Assembly (NCBI GenBank): GCA_039821555.1
Contig: JBCBNX010000007.1
Coordinates: 95,859 to 159,858 of the forward strand
Source: Bacteroidota bacterium
GTDB taxonomy: Bacteria > Bacteroidota > Rhodothermia > Rhodothermales > Rubricoccaceae
Length of the DNA stretch: 64,000 bases
Reading direction: 5' to 3'
Part shown: positions 27,019 through 34,799 of the stretch, in pieces
How positions within the stretch are numbered: the stretch's first letter is position 1
Layout of the letters: each line of letters begins with the position of its first letter
Made by a program: the position numbers and the translations under genes
Notes under the pieces: model-generated
Seen by the model: only the letters and a program-made list of their open reading frames with translations
What the model was told of the DNA's origin: nothing
Databases searched by the model: none

Positions 27019-28716
27019 ATGCTGACGACCGAGCCGACGCTCGCCCCGGCGATCCGTGCGCCGCGCGGGACCGCCCTCTCGTGCCAGGGCTGGCACCAGG
27101 AAGCCGCCCTCCGGATGCTCATGAACAACCTCGACCCCGAGGTGGCCGAGCGCCCTGACGACCTCGTGGTCTACGGCGGCAGCGGCAAGGCCGCGCGCAA
27201 CTGGCCGAGCTACCACGCCATCGTTGCAACGCTGAAGCGGCTCCAGAACGACGAGACGCTGCTCGTCCAGAGCGGCAAGCCGGTCGGTGTGTTTCGTACG
27301 CACGACGAGGCCCCGCGCGTGCTGATCGCCAACAGCCACCTCGTCCCGAAGTGGGCGACGTGGGATGAGTTTCGCCGCCTCGAAGCGCTCGGTCTCACGA
27401 TGTACGGCCAGATGACGGCGGGGTCATGGATCTACATCGGCACACAGGGCATCCTCCAGGGCACCTACGAGACGTTTGCCGAGTGCGCGCGCCAGCACTT
27501 TGGCGGGACGCTCGAAGGCCGACTCGTCGTCACGGCGGGCCTCGGCGGCATGGGTGGCGCGCAACCGCTCGCGGCAACGATGAACGGCGCGGCCTTCCTC
27601 AGCATCGAGATCGATCCGCAGCGCATCCTGCGTCGCGTCGAGACGGGCTACTGCGACCGCATGGAAACCAACCTCGACACCGCGCTCAGCGCCGTCCTCG
27701 ATGCGAAGGCGAAAGGCGAGGCGCTCTCGGTCGGGCTTGTGGGCAACGTAGCCGAGGTGCTGCCGGAGCTGGTACGGCGCGGAGTCGTGCCCGATGTGGT
27801 CACCGACCAGACGAGCGCGCACGATCTCCGCGTGGGCTACCTCCCCGCCGGACACACGCTCGATACGGGGAACGCTTTTCGCGTCCGCGACCCCGAGGGC
27901 TACGACAACGCCGTCCTGGACAGCATGGAGGCCCACATCGACGCGATGCTCGCGTTGCAACACGCTGGCGCCATCGTGTTCGATTACGGCAACAACCTCC
28001 GGGGACAAGTCGCCGACCGTCGCGGTCGCACCGAGGCGTTCGACATCCCTGGCTTCGTTCCGGAGTTTATCCGCCCCCTCTTCTGCCGGGGCTCGGGGCC
28101 GTTCCGTTGGGCCGCGCTCTCCGGCAACCCGGCTGACATCGCCGCGACCGACCAGGCGATCCTGGAGGCCTTTCCCAAGAAGGACGCCCTCGCGCGGTGG
28201 ATCCGCAAGGCGCAGGACCACGTCCACTTCCAGGGCCTCCCCGCCCGCATCTGCTGGCTCGAATACGGCGAGCGCGCCGAGATGGGGGCGCGGTTCAACT
28301 GGCTCGTCGAGAAGGGCAAGGTTGAGGCGCCGCTCGTGATCGGGCGCGACCACCTCGACACGGGCTCCGTCGCGAGCCCCAACCGCGAGACCGAGGCGAT
28401 GCTGGACGGCTCCGACGCCATCGGCGACTGGCCGCTCCTGAACGCGCTGCTCAACACGGCCTGCGGCGCGAGTTGGGTGAGCCTCCACCACGGCGGCGGC
28501 GTCGGCATCGGCTACTCGATGCACAGCGGCATGGTCTGCGTGGCCGACGGCACCGCGAGCGCATCTCGTCGCCTGGAGCGCGTCCTCACCGCCGACCCCG
28601 GCACTGGCGTCATGCGCCACGCCGACGCGGGCTACGACCTCGCCATCGACACCGCCAACGAGCGCGGCGTCGACCTGCCGATGGTGAATGGGGCGATGCC
28701 GTCCGAGCCAGAGTAA
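27019..28716 (+). CDS. hutU: Urocanate hydratase
   Basis: This enzyme converts urocanate to 4-imidazolone-5-propionate, the second step of histidine breakdown, with tightly bound NAD+ in the cytoplasm. The 565 residues compare well with the usual 555. Motifs include [15 protein letters not shown] at the start, [26 protein letters not shown] (NAD-binding loop), [15 protein letters not shown] and [10 protein letters not shown] with Cys at about residue 412, matching the conserved Cys 410 of the Pseudomonas enzyme, then [13 protein letters not shown] start at the ATG at 27019; the frame is open upstream but that part runs antisense through the epimerase gene. It is first of the hut run. Confidence 0.97.
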   Translation: MLTTEPTLAPAIRAPRGTALSCQGWHQEAALRMLMNNLDPEVAERPDDLVVYGGSGKAARNWPSYHAIVATLKRLQNDETLLVQSGKPVGVFRTHDEAPRVLIANSHLVPKWATWDEFRRLEALGLTMYGQMTAGSWIYIGTQGILQGTYETFAECARQHFGGTLEGRLVVTAGLGGMGGAQPLAATMNGAAFLSIEIDPQRILRRVETGYCDRMETNLDTALSAVLDAKAKGEALSVGLVGNVAEVLPELVRRGVVPDVVTDQTSAHDLRVGYLPAGHTLDTGNAFRVRDPEGYDNAVLDSMEAHIDAMLALQHAGAIVFDYGNNLRGQVADRRGRTEAFDIPGFVPEFIRPLFCRGSGPFRWAALSGNPADIAATDQAILEAFPKKDALARWIRKAQDHVHFQGLPARICWLEYGERAEMGARFNWLVEKGKVEAPLVIGRDHLDTGSVASPNRETEAMLDGSDAIGDWPLLNALLNTACGASWVSLHHGGGVGIGYSMHSGMVCVADGTASASRRLERVLTADPGTGVMRHADAGYDLAIDTANERGVDLPMVNGAMPSEPE

Positions 28717-28746
28717 GTCCTACACATCACCTAAGCAAACGCTGAC

Positions 28747-29031
28747 GTGAGTAAGCTTGACAACTCCGCGACCGCTCAGATACGTGTCCTTGCACAGGCC
28801 ATCTTCGAGATCAGAGTACTGCTGTCGGGCTATATCGGGAGCGCAGACCAAGGTGACGAGCGCGTCCGCATGGCTGCGCATCTTGCCTATGCTCTGCACA
28901 ATGAGGCTCTCGCCGTGCTAGAGGGAGGCTCGCTCGACATCGAGGAAAGCCTGTCAAGAGTGCGCGCGGTGGACTCCGTGTTCGGAGAAGACTTCAGCAC
29001 GGCATTCGAGACGGCGATCTCGGAGTCTTGA
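28747..29031 (+). CDS. Small hypothetical protein between hutU and hutH
   Basis: The 94-residue protein from a GTG start lies 30 bp after hutU. It looks helical and acidic: RVLAQAIFEIRVLLSGYIG, AHLAYALHNEALAVLEGGSLDIEESL, VFGEDFSTAFETAISES. No motif, leader or membrane helix is visible and I do not recognise a family. Composition fits a small cytoplasmic helical bundle. Codon usage looks less biased to G/C at third positions than the hut genes, so it may be a later arrival. It is followed by the GIY-YIG element. Confidence 0.55.
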   Translation: MSKLDNSATAQIRVLAQAIFEIRVLLSGYIGSADQGDERVRMAAHLAYALHNEALAVLEGGSLDIEESLSRVRAVDSVFGEDFSTAFETAISES

Positions 29032-29076
29032 ACACAGACGCCGGAGGCCATAACTGTTCACGATACCACACACCTG

Positions 29077-29104
29077 AGTCATCCCCGCGCACGCGGGGAC
29101 CCAC
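29077..29104 (+). repeat. REP-like repeat, left copy
   Basis: The copy begins AGTCATCCCCGCG and ends CGCGGGGACCCAC. The core TCCCCGCG-CA-CGCGGGGA is an 8-bp-stem hairpin. It is the inverse of the copy at 29601-29628. The type matches a widespread class of bacterial palindromic repeats that give spurious peptide translations like VIPADAG. Confidence 0.9.
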
Positions 29105-29213
29105 GAGAATGGCTTCTTGCCAATTGCTTTTGATGGTCGTGTCTAGCACGATTCGCTCAACTCGCTTCTGAGATCACCTCGGAGTTAGTGTCGCTCTCCT
29201 TGCTCTGGGTCTC

Positions 29214-29513
29214 ATGAAACCTGCCACCGTCTACATCCTCGCCTCCCGCCGCAACGGCACGTTGTATGTCGGGGTGACGAGCGACCTCGCGCGACGTGTT
29301 TGGGAGCACAAGCAGGGCAGCATCCCCGGCTTCACGAAGAGGTATAGCGTGACGCGTCTCGTGTACATCGAGGAATATGACGACATCCAGGACGCGATGG
29401 TGCGGGAGCGTCGGCTGAAGAAGTGGAACTGCGCTTGGAAGCTGGAACTCATCGAGGAGGCGAATCCGGGGTGGCGGGATCTATACGAGTTGATCGCGGA
29501 CCGGGTGCTTTAG
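29214..29513 (+). CDS. GIY-YIG nuclease family protein, small UPF0213-type
   Basis: The 99-residue single-domain protein has VYILASRRNGTLYVGVTSDLARRVWEH: the Y-I-L and L-Y-V-G positions of the GIY-YIG core with the catalytic Arg in the following helix. Next come YSVTRLVYIEEYDD and the catalytic Glu region DAMVRERRLKKWNCAWKLELIEEANPGWRDL. Family members of this size are stand-alone nuclease domains in many bacteria, with no agreed biological role. It sits alone between two inverted copies of a REP-like repeat inside the hut operon, which suggests the nuclease and repeat travel together. Start ATG at 29214; no clear Shine-Dalgarno. Confidence 0.92.
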   Translation: MKPATVYILASRRNGTLYVGVTSDLARRVWEHKQGSIPGFTKRYSVTRLVYIEEYDDIQDAMVRERRLKKWNCAWKLELIEEANPGWRDLYELIADRVL

Positions 29514-29600
29514 AGCTATGGGGTGCTGTGAGGGGGTGGACTATGCGGTATCGTGCTTTTTCGTGGCGTGGGTACGCTGAATCCTTGTTTTGCTAAACGA

Positions 29601-29628
29601 GTGGGTCCCCGCGTCCGCGGGGATGACT
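29601..29628 (-). repeat. REP-like repeat, right inverted copy
   Basis: On the plus strand it reads GTGGGTCCCCGCG then TCCGCGGGGATGACT. Its reverse complement matches the left copy at 27 of 28 positions. It forms an 8-bp-stem hairpin and ends 11 bp before the hutH ATG, so it forms most of the hutH 5' leader. Confidence 0.9.
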
Positions 29629-29639
29629 GACTTCCGGCT

Positions 29640-31166
29640 ATGGTCATCTATACAAACACCTCTGTGCTCACCATTCCGCATCTGTACGCAGATCTCGATG
29701 CCAGCATCGCAGCGCTGCGAGCCGACGCGGGGCGGGTGGCGGCAGCAAGAGACGTCGTGGAGGGCGCGCTCGGGAGCGGGGCGACGTACTATGGCATCAA
29801 CACCGGCTTCGGCGCGCTGGCGCGGGTGCGCGTCTCGGACGCCGACCTCGAACGGCTCCAGCACAACCTCATCGTCTCGCACGCTGTGGGCGTCGGGCCG
29901 CGCGTCCCCAAAGAAGTTGCTCGGCTCATGCTGCGGCTGAAGGTGCACGCCCTCGGCCTCGGCCACTCGGGGGTCTCTCCCGCGACGTTCGACCGGCTGC
30001 TCACCTTCGCCGAGTGCGACCTCGTGCCGGTGATGCCGAGCCGGGGCAGCCTCGGGGCGTCGGGCGACCTCGCGCCGCTGGCCCACCTCGCGTTGCCACT
30101 TCTCGGGCGCGGCCGGTTCTGGGATGACGACGGAAAACACGCGCGACCCGCTGAGGAGGTCCTCGCCGAACACGATCTCGACCCGCTCACGCTGGGGGCC
30201 AAGGATGGCCTCGCCCTCATCAACGGCACCCAGATGATGAGCGCCTACGGGGCCTTCGTGCTGGAACGGGCGCATCACCTCGTCAAGGCCGCTGATATTC
30301 TCGCGGCGATGTCGCTCGAAGCGCTGCAAGGCTCTGCGACGCCGTTCGATCCGCGCATCCAGGCCGTGCGTCCGCATCGCGGGCAAGGCCTCGTGGCTGA
30401 GAACGTGCGCCAGTTGCTCGCGGGCAGCGAGATCCTGGAGAGCCACCGCGACTGCGGCAAGGTGCAGGACCCGTATTCGCTCCGCTGCGTGCCGCAGGTC
30501 CACGGGGCCAGCCGCGATGCCCTAGCCCATGCGGCCTCCGTCATTGAGGTCGAGATCAACAGCGTCACGGACAACCCGCTCGTCTTCAGTGAAGGAGACC
30601 CACCTATCGTCTCAGGCGGCAACTTCCACGGGCAACCACTCGCGCTGGCGCTCGACTATGCCGCCATCGCGCTCGCCGAACTCGCCAGCATCGCCGAGCG
30701 GCGGGTCTACCTCCTCGTCGAAGGCAACGACGGACTGCCGGTCTTCCTGATGAAGGAGACGGGGCTGAACTCCGGGTTTATGATGCCGCAGTACACCGCC
30801 GCGGCGCTCGTCTCGGAGAACAAGGTGCTCTGCCATCCCGCCTCCGTCGACTCGATCCCGTCGAGCCGCGGGCAGGAGGACCATGTGTCGATGGGCAGCG
30901 TCTCGGCGCTGAAGTGCTTCGACGTGCTCGCCAACGTGGAGCGGGTGCTCGCCATCGAACTCCTCACGGCGGCGCAGGCGCTCGACTACCGCGCGCCGCT
31001 GCGGCCCGGGCGCGGCGTTGAGGTCGCCCACCGCCTCCTCCGCGACCACGTCTCCCACCGCGAGGCCGACGAAGACTTCCAGCGCGACGGCACCCGCTGC
31101 CTCGCTCTCCTCCAGTCGGGCAACCTCGTACGCACCGTCGAGGCCGAAGTCGGCCCGCTACGCTGA
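29640..31166 (+). CDS. hutH: Histidine ammonia-lyase
   Basis: This enzyme deaminates L-histidine to urocanate, the first step of histidine use. The 508 residues match the family. The MIO cofactor forms from Ala-Ser-Gly at about residues 140-142 in RGSLGASGDLAPLAH. Other landmarks are YYGINTGFGALA near residue 43, LINGTQMMSAYG, QDPYSLRCVPQVHGA, EINSVTDNPLVF and SSRGQEDHVSMGS. The stop overlaps the hutI start by one base (TGATG), so the genes are coupled. Its upstream neighbour is the GIY-YIG/repeat unit, not hutU, so it may depend on read-through or a promoter inside that unit. Confidence 0.98.
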   Translation: MVIYTNTSVLTIPHLYADLDASIAALRADAGRVAAARDVVEGALGSGATYYGINTGFGALARVRVSDADLERLQHNLIVSHAVGVGPRVPKEVARLMLRLKVHALGLGHSGVSPATFDRLLTFAECDLVPVMPSRGSLGASGDLAPLAHLALPLLGRGRFWDDDGKHARPAEEVLAEHDLDPLTLGAKDGLALINGTQMMSAYGAFVLERAHHLVKAADILAAMSLEALQGSATPFDPRIQAVRPHRGQGLVAENVRQLLAGSEILESHRDCGKVQDPYSLRCVPQVHGASRDALAHAASVIEVEINSVTDNPLVFSEGDPPIVSGGNFHGQPLALALDYAAIALAELASIAERRVYLLVEGNDGLPVFLMKETGLNSGFMMPQYTAAALVSENKVLCHPASVDSIPSSRGQEDHVSMGSVSALKCFDVLANVERVLAIELLTAAQALDYRAPLRPGRGVEVAHRLLRDHVSHREADEDFQRDGTRCLALLQSGNLVRTVEAEVGPLR

Positions 31167-32392
31167 TGCCCGTCCTCACCGACATCGCCACGCTCGCGAC
31201 GTGCCGTGCCGACGGCGGCCAAGCAGCGATTTACACGGTTCCCGATGCGGCGCTCGTGTGGGCCGACAACACGATCCAGTGGGCTGGGCCGCGCGCTAAG
31301 CTCCCGGCCGAGTACGCCGCGTGGGAGCGGCAATCGGCAGGCGGGCGGCTCGTGACCCCCGGCCTGGTCGATTGTCACACCCACCTCGCGTTTGGTGGGT
31401 GGCGGGCCGACGAGTTTGCGGCGCGCATTCGCGGGACGAGCTACCTCGACATCGCCCGCACGGGCGGCGGCATCGCCTCAACGGTCCGGGCCACACGGGC
31501 GGCGAGCGAAGCTGACCTCGTGACACGTGCGGCAAGCTTCCTCGACGCGATGCGCACGCTTGGCGTCACGACCGTCGAGGCGAAATCAGGCTACGGGCTG
31601 ACCGTCACCGACGAACTCAAAACGCTGCGGGTGTACCGACGGCTCAGCGAGACGCAGCCGACGCGGATCGTATCGACGTGCCTCGCCGCGCACATCGTCC
31701 CGCCGGAGTATGCCGATGATCGCGACGCGTACGTGCGGCTCATCACGGACGAGATCCTCCCGCAGGTCGCCGACGAAGGCATCGCGCGCTTCTGCGATGT
31801 GTTCGTGGAAGACACGGCGTTTACGCCCGACGAAGCGCGGACGATCTTCTCTGCTGCAAGACGGCACGGCCTCCGCGCGAAGCTGCACGCCGATCAACTC
31901 ACCGATACCGGCGGGGCCGCCCTCGCCGCCGAGGTGCGCGCCGTGAGTGCCGACCATCTTGAATGCGTCTCCAACGACGGCATTGCGGCGATGGCTGAGG
32001 CAGGCGTGGTCGCCGTCTCGCTGCCGCTGGCGACGCTCTACCTCCACGTCGCCACACTCCCCGCGCGGCGCCTCATCGACGCGGGCGTGGCCGTGGCCGT
32101 GGCGACCGACTTCAACCCGGGCAGCGCGCCGAGCTACCACTTGCCGTTCGCGCTCACGCTCGCATGCACGCTGCAGCGGATGACTCCGGCTGAGGCGCTG
32201 AAGGGCGCTACCGTCTATGCGGCTCGCGCCATCGGCATGGAGGCCGAGGTCGGCTCGCTAGAACCGGGTAAGCGCGCCGACTTCGCCGTGATCGACGCGC
32301 CGGACGTGGACCACTGGCTCTACCACCTCCGCGCGAACGCCTGCGTGCGCACCGTGATCGGCGGCGAAACCGTCTGGGAAGCCGATGGCTGA
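31166..32392 (+). CDS. hutI: Imidazolonepropionase
   Basis: This enzyme hydrolyses 4-imidazolone-5-propionate to N-formimino-L-glutamate, the third step of the pathway. The 408 residues are usual for HutI. Metal-dependent amidohydrolase motifs are DCHTHLAFGGWRADEF (metal histidines), VEAKSGYGLTVTDELKTLRV, AHIVPPEY, KLHADQL, SADHLECVSNDGI and ATDFNPGSAPS. It overlaps hutH by 1 base and hutG by 8 bases, which shows tight coupling within the operon. Confidence 0.97.
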   Translation: MPVLTDIATLATCRADGGQAAIYTVPDAALVWADNTIQWAGPRAKLPAEYAAWERQSAGGRLVTPGLVDCHTHLAFGGWRADEFAARIRGTSYLDIARTGGGIASTVRATRAASEADLVTRAASFLDAMRTLGVTTVEAKSGYGLTVTDELKTLRVYRRLSETQPTRIVSTCLAAHIVPPEYADDRDAYVRLITDEILPQVADEGIARFCDVFVEDTAFTPDEARTIFSAARRHGLRAKLHADQLTDTGGAALAAEVRAVSADHLECVSNDGIAAMAEAGVVAVSLPLATLYLHVATLPARRLIDAGVAVAVATDFNPGSAPSYHLPFALTLACTLQRMTPAEALKGATVYAARAIGMEAEVGSLEPGKRADFAVIDAPDVDHWLYHLRANACVRTVIGGETVWEADG

Positions 32393-33326
32393 GCCCGACC
32401 TCCTTCCTGTCTCCGTGTCGGCCCCATGGGGCGCTCCCGATGACCCGCGTCTTGGCCGTTGGCTAGGGCGGCAGCGCGACCTCCCCGATGCTCGTCTGGG
32501 CGGTACTCGTGTCGTGCTCGTCGGCTTCCCGTCGGACGAGGGCGTCCGTCGCAACGGGGGGCGCCCCGGGGCAGCCACAGGCCCTGCCGCGATTCGGGAG
32601 GCGCTCTTCGCGATGACGCCCGACGCGTCCAACTACGATGCGTTCGCCGCGCTCCTCGACCGCACCGCCGACCTCGGCGACGTACGCGTGACCGGCGACG
32701 TGGAGGCCGACCAGCAGCGCCTCGGCGATGTCCTCACGCCGATCCTCGCCGACGGCATCGTGCCTATCGTGCTTGGCGGCGGTCACGAGACGGCGTACGG
32801 GCACGTCCTCGGCTACGTCGGTGCTGGGCTCACGCCCGAGATCCTCAACTTTGACGCCCACGCCGACGTGCGACCCTATCCGCAAGGTGCGCATTCCGGC
32901 TCGCCGTTTCGGCAGGCCATTGAGGCAGGACAGTGCGCGCGCTACCGCGTCGCCGGCCTGCAACCGCACCGCACCGCACGCGCGCATGCAGCTTTCGTCT
33001 GCGAGCACGGCGGCCTCGTCTGGCAGCATGAACTGGATGCCGCACGCGTCATGGGGATCGCCGCTGAGGCCCGTGCCCCGACACTCGCCACGTTCGACCT
33101 TGATGCTGTGGATGCGGCACACGCACCCGGTGTGAGCGCGCCCAACGCGAGCGGCCTGTCGGCGTCGCTCTGGCTCCGCGCAGCCTACGAGACGGCGCGT
33201 TCCCCACACGTTGCCTCGTTCGACCTCGTCGAGATGAATCCGACCTACGATGTCGATGGGCGTACGGCCCGCCTCGCCGCGCTTTCGGTCTGGACATTCC
33301 TGAAAGGGATTGCGGAGCGGGGCTAG
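32385..33326 (+). CDS. hutG: Formimidoylglutamase (arginase family)
   Basis: This 313-residue enzyme would hydrolyse N-formimino-L-glutamate to glutamate and formamide, closing the pathway. Arginase-fold manganese motifs are GGGHETAYGH, NFDAHADVRPY and TFDLDAVDAAHAPGVSAPNASGL. Family and position both support HutG rather than arginase or agmatinase. It is last in the hut run, and its stop overlaps by 4 bases the stop of a small minus-strand gene. Confidence 0.95.
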   Translation: MAEPDLLPVSVSAPWGAPDDPRLGRWLGRQRDLPDARLGGTRVVLVGFPSDEGVRRNGGRPGAATGPAAIREALFAMTPDASNYDAFAALLDRTADLGDVRVTGDVEADQQRLGDVLTPILADGIVPIVLGGGHETAYGHVLGYVGAGLTPEILNFDAHADVRPYPQGAHSGSPFRQAIEAGQCARYRVAGLQPHRTARAHAAFVCEHGGLVWQHELDAARVMGIAAEARAPTLATFDLDAVDAAHAPGVSAPNASGLSASLWLRAAYETARSPHVASFDLVEMNPTYDVDGRTARLAALSVWTFLKGIAERG

Positions 33327-33535
33327 CTCTCTCGCAGCAGCGCCCGCGCCTCGCTCCACGGTTTGTCCGCGAGCGCTTTGGCCGCCTCGACGTGGTCGCT
33401 GCAAAACCAGTGCAGGCCCTTCGGGTGGCCAACCATGCGGGGCGGCAATGGCTCGTAGTCGGAGAACCGCACGAGTCGGAATCCGGTAGCCTTGGGCCTG
33501 CGGCGGCGGCAGACAGCACAGATGGGCGGTTTCAT
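33323..33535 (-). CDS. Small cysteine-containing protein, possible zinc-binding fold
   Basis: The 70-residue protein has CAVC near the N-terminus, followed by RRRRPKATGFRLVRFSDY and then HWFCSDHVEAAKAL. The Cys-x-x-Cys plus Cys-x-x-His pattern would make one zinc site. It overlaps the preceding minus-strand gene by 4 bp (ATGA), a sign that both are translated together. No family is recognised. The overlap and motif make it more likely than not to be real. Confidence 0.6.
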   Translation of the reverse strand: MKPPICAVCRRRRPKATGFRLVRFSDYEPLPPRMVGHPKGLHWFCSDHVEAAKALADKPWSEARALLRES

Positions 33536-33984
33536 TGCGAGGGGGCGTGTTCAAGAAGCGCGAGCGCCATCGAGGCGAAAGCAAGCGACGCGGTCGGAAG
33601 GTAGCCGGGGCGGAACTGGAGGTACGCCAGCCGTGCCTGGTCGGGTACCTCGAAGGCCACCCATCCCTTCACGCTCTGGCCGGTGAGGGTGACGCCCTCC
33701 TTCAAGCGTCTCAGGGCCTCCGCGGCATAGAGCGCCGTACGGAGTTCCGCCTCGTAGGCATACCCCTCGGTGTCGTAGAGCATCCACTGGGCGAGCCGGT
33801 AAGAGAGCGGTGCGTCGGTATAGTTGGCGTACTCGACTAGCACGCTCCGCACCGTCCGAGGCTCGGCCCCGCTGTCGTCCCACACGATGCCATCCCGCGC
33901 GTCATGGACTGCGACGTGGTACGGCGGGACCTCCACCCATTCGTGGAAGGCGTGGTGGGCACCGAGCATAGCAGCGGGCGACAT
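33532..33984 (-). CDS. Hypothetical protein with a single beta-domain (DUF4352-like)
   Basis: This 150-residue protein has strands VLVEYANYTDAPLSYRLAQWMLYDTEGYAYEAELR, then VKGWVAFEVPDQARLAYLQFRP, the pattern of a telokin-like immunoglobulin domain of the DUF4352 type: an unstructured-to-strand N-terminus, a central Asp-x-x-Gly turn, and a G-W-V-x-F-E-V-P strand. No signal peptide is visible in this start, which is unusual because DUF4352 domains are normally outside the membrane. It is coupled to the small cysteine protein by a 4-bp overlap. Family assignment is tentative. Confidence 0.55.
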   Translation of the reverse strand: MSPAAMLGAHHAFHEWVEVPPYHVAVHDARDGIVWDDSGAEPRTVRSVLVEYANYTDAPLSYRLAQWMLYDTEGYAYEAELRTALYAAEALRRLKEGVTLTGQSVKGWVAFEVPDQARLAYLQFRPGYLPTASLAFASMALALLEHAPSQ

Positions 33985-34171
33985 GAGGGGGACACTCCCC
34001 TACGCGCGAAGTCGAGCCGTACAGGGTCGTCGGGCTATGTCGTCGTGTCCCGCGAGGAGTTGGACCCACCCCGCCTGAGGAAAAAGCTGGGCTTCAGGAG
34101 GGCGCGCTGCTTCGCACGGCTACCGTCACCGTGGTGCGTTCGGCATCATCCGAGGCACCGCGCAGCCCATC

Positions 34172-34330
34172 CTAGCGACGATCTTCGAGAATGAGCGCGA
34201 TGGCATCGGACAGACTCGCAAGCGCCTCGTCGCGCGTGCGGCCCTGCCCGTTCGCGCCTGGTACTTCCGGTGCGAAGGCGATGAACCAGTCTTCATCCCG
34301 CTCGACAACGGCGCTGAATTCGTGTCTCAT
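34172..34330 (-). CDS. hicB: HicB family antitoxin-like small protein
   Basis: The 52-residue protein starts at the ATG whose complement is at 34328-34330. It reads RHEFSAVVERDEDWFIAFAPEVPG, then ANGQGRTRDEALASLSDAIALILEDRR. That is the partial RNase-H-like HicB fold: a strand with Glu-x-Asp, a G/W-F/Y-I/V-A strand, PEVPGA in place of the usual PELPGC, then G-x-T-x-x-E-A-L and a helix. HicB proteins neutralise HicA, an mRNA-cleaving toxin. No intact hicA is next to it; the 187 bp after its stop hold only a doubtful remnant. The C-terminal DNA-binding part found in longer HicB proteins is absent. Confidence 0.75.
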   Translation of the reverse strand: MRHEFSAVVERDEDWFIAFAPEVPGANGQGRTRDEALASLSDAIALILEDRR

Positions 34331-34353
34331 GGTATTCTGCCCATGGAAGGAGG

Positions 34354-34791
34354 CTACAGGTACTTCACTGTATCGACGCGAATCTGCTCCAGGATCCAGG
34401 CTGGGTCGGTGTTGTCGTTGTGGAAGATGAGGTCAGAGAGTGTCCCGGACGGTTTTCGGAAGCGTTTCTCCAACGCCGCTACGTTGCGCGCAAAGAGAGC
34501 GTCGTCCACGGGATCATCGAGGATCTGCTGGATGAGTGAGAGTGCCTGCTCCTCCGGTATATCTGCCCACTCCTGAATTGGCTCGGTGCACAGGCGGCGA
34601 GCAAGTTCCTCGAGCGATTCGGAGCCCCAATACCCACGCAGTACGTTTGGGTCTACAGGTCTTCCTGTTACGATCTCGATCCTAGAAGCAGCGTCCTCAA
34701 CGGAGAGGCTCCCATCCTCAAAGTCATTCACAATCTCTGCAACCTGTGCCTGGCATTCAGGTGTCGAGACGAGTTCTGGAGGCTCAGGCAT
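34354..34791 (-). CDS. Hypothetical acidic protein, 145 residues
   Basis: The protein starts MPEPPELVSTPECQAQVAEI at the ATG at 34791; longer forms of the frame add a tract that overlaps the end of arsS. It is acidic and mostly helical, with RGYWGSESLEELARRLC in the middle and LFARNVAALEKRFRKPSG and LSDLIFHNDNTDP near the end. No signal peptide or membrane helix is seen. Composition and length are like many small cytoplasmic immunity-type proteins, but I cannot place it in a family. It lies 8 bp after arsS and 23 bp before hicB on the same strand. Confidence 0.65.
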   Translation of the reverse strand: MPEPPELVSTPECQAQVAEIVNDFEDGSLSVEDAASRIEIVTGRPVDPNVLRGYWGSESLEELARRLCTEPIQEWADIPEEQALSLIQQILDDPVDDALFARNVAALEKRFRKPSGTLSDLIFHNDNTDPAWILEQIRVDTVKYL

Positions 34792-34799
34792 CGTGCTAC

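Larger units (their letters stand above)
29077..29628. mobile_element. Putative 552-bp mobile unit: GIY-YIG gene between inverted REP-like repeats
   Basis: A 28-base repeat at 29077-29104 recurs inverted at 29601-29628 with one mismatch. Between them lies a single gene, a 99-residue GIY-YIG protein, plus about 110 bp of leader and 90 bp of trailer. The unit splits the histidine-utilisation run between the 94-residue ORF and hutH, and ends 11 bp before the hutH start. The symmetry is seen directly; mobility is inferred. I found no target-site duplication that I would trust. Confidence 0.5.
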
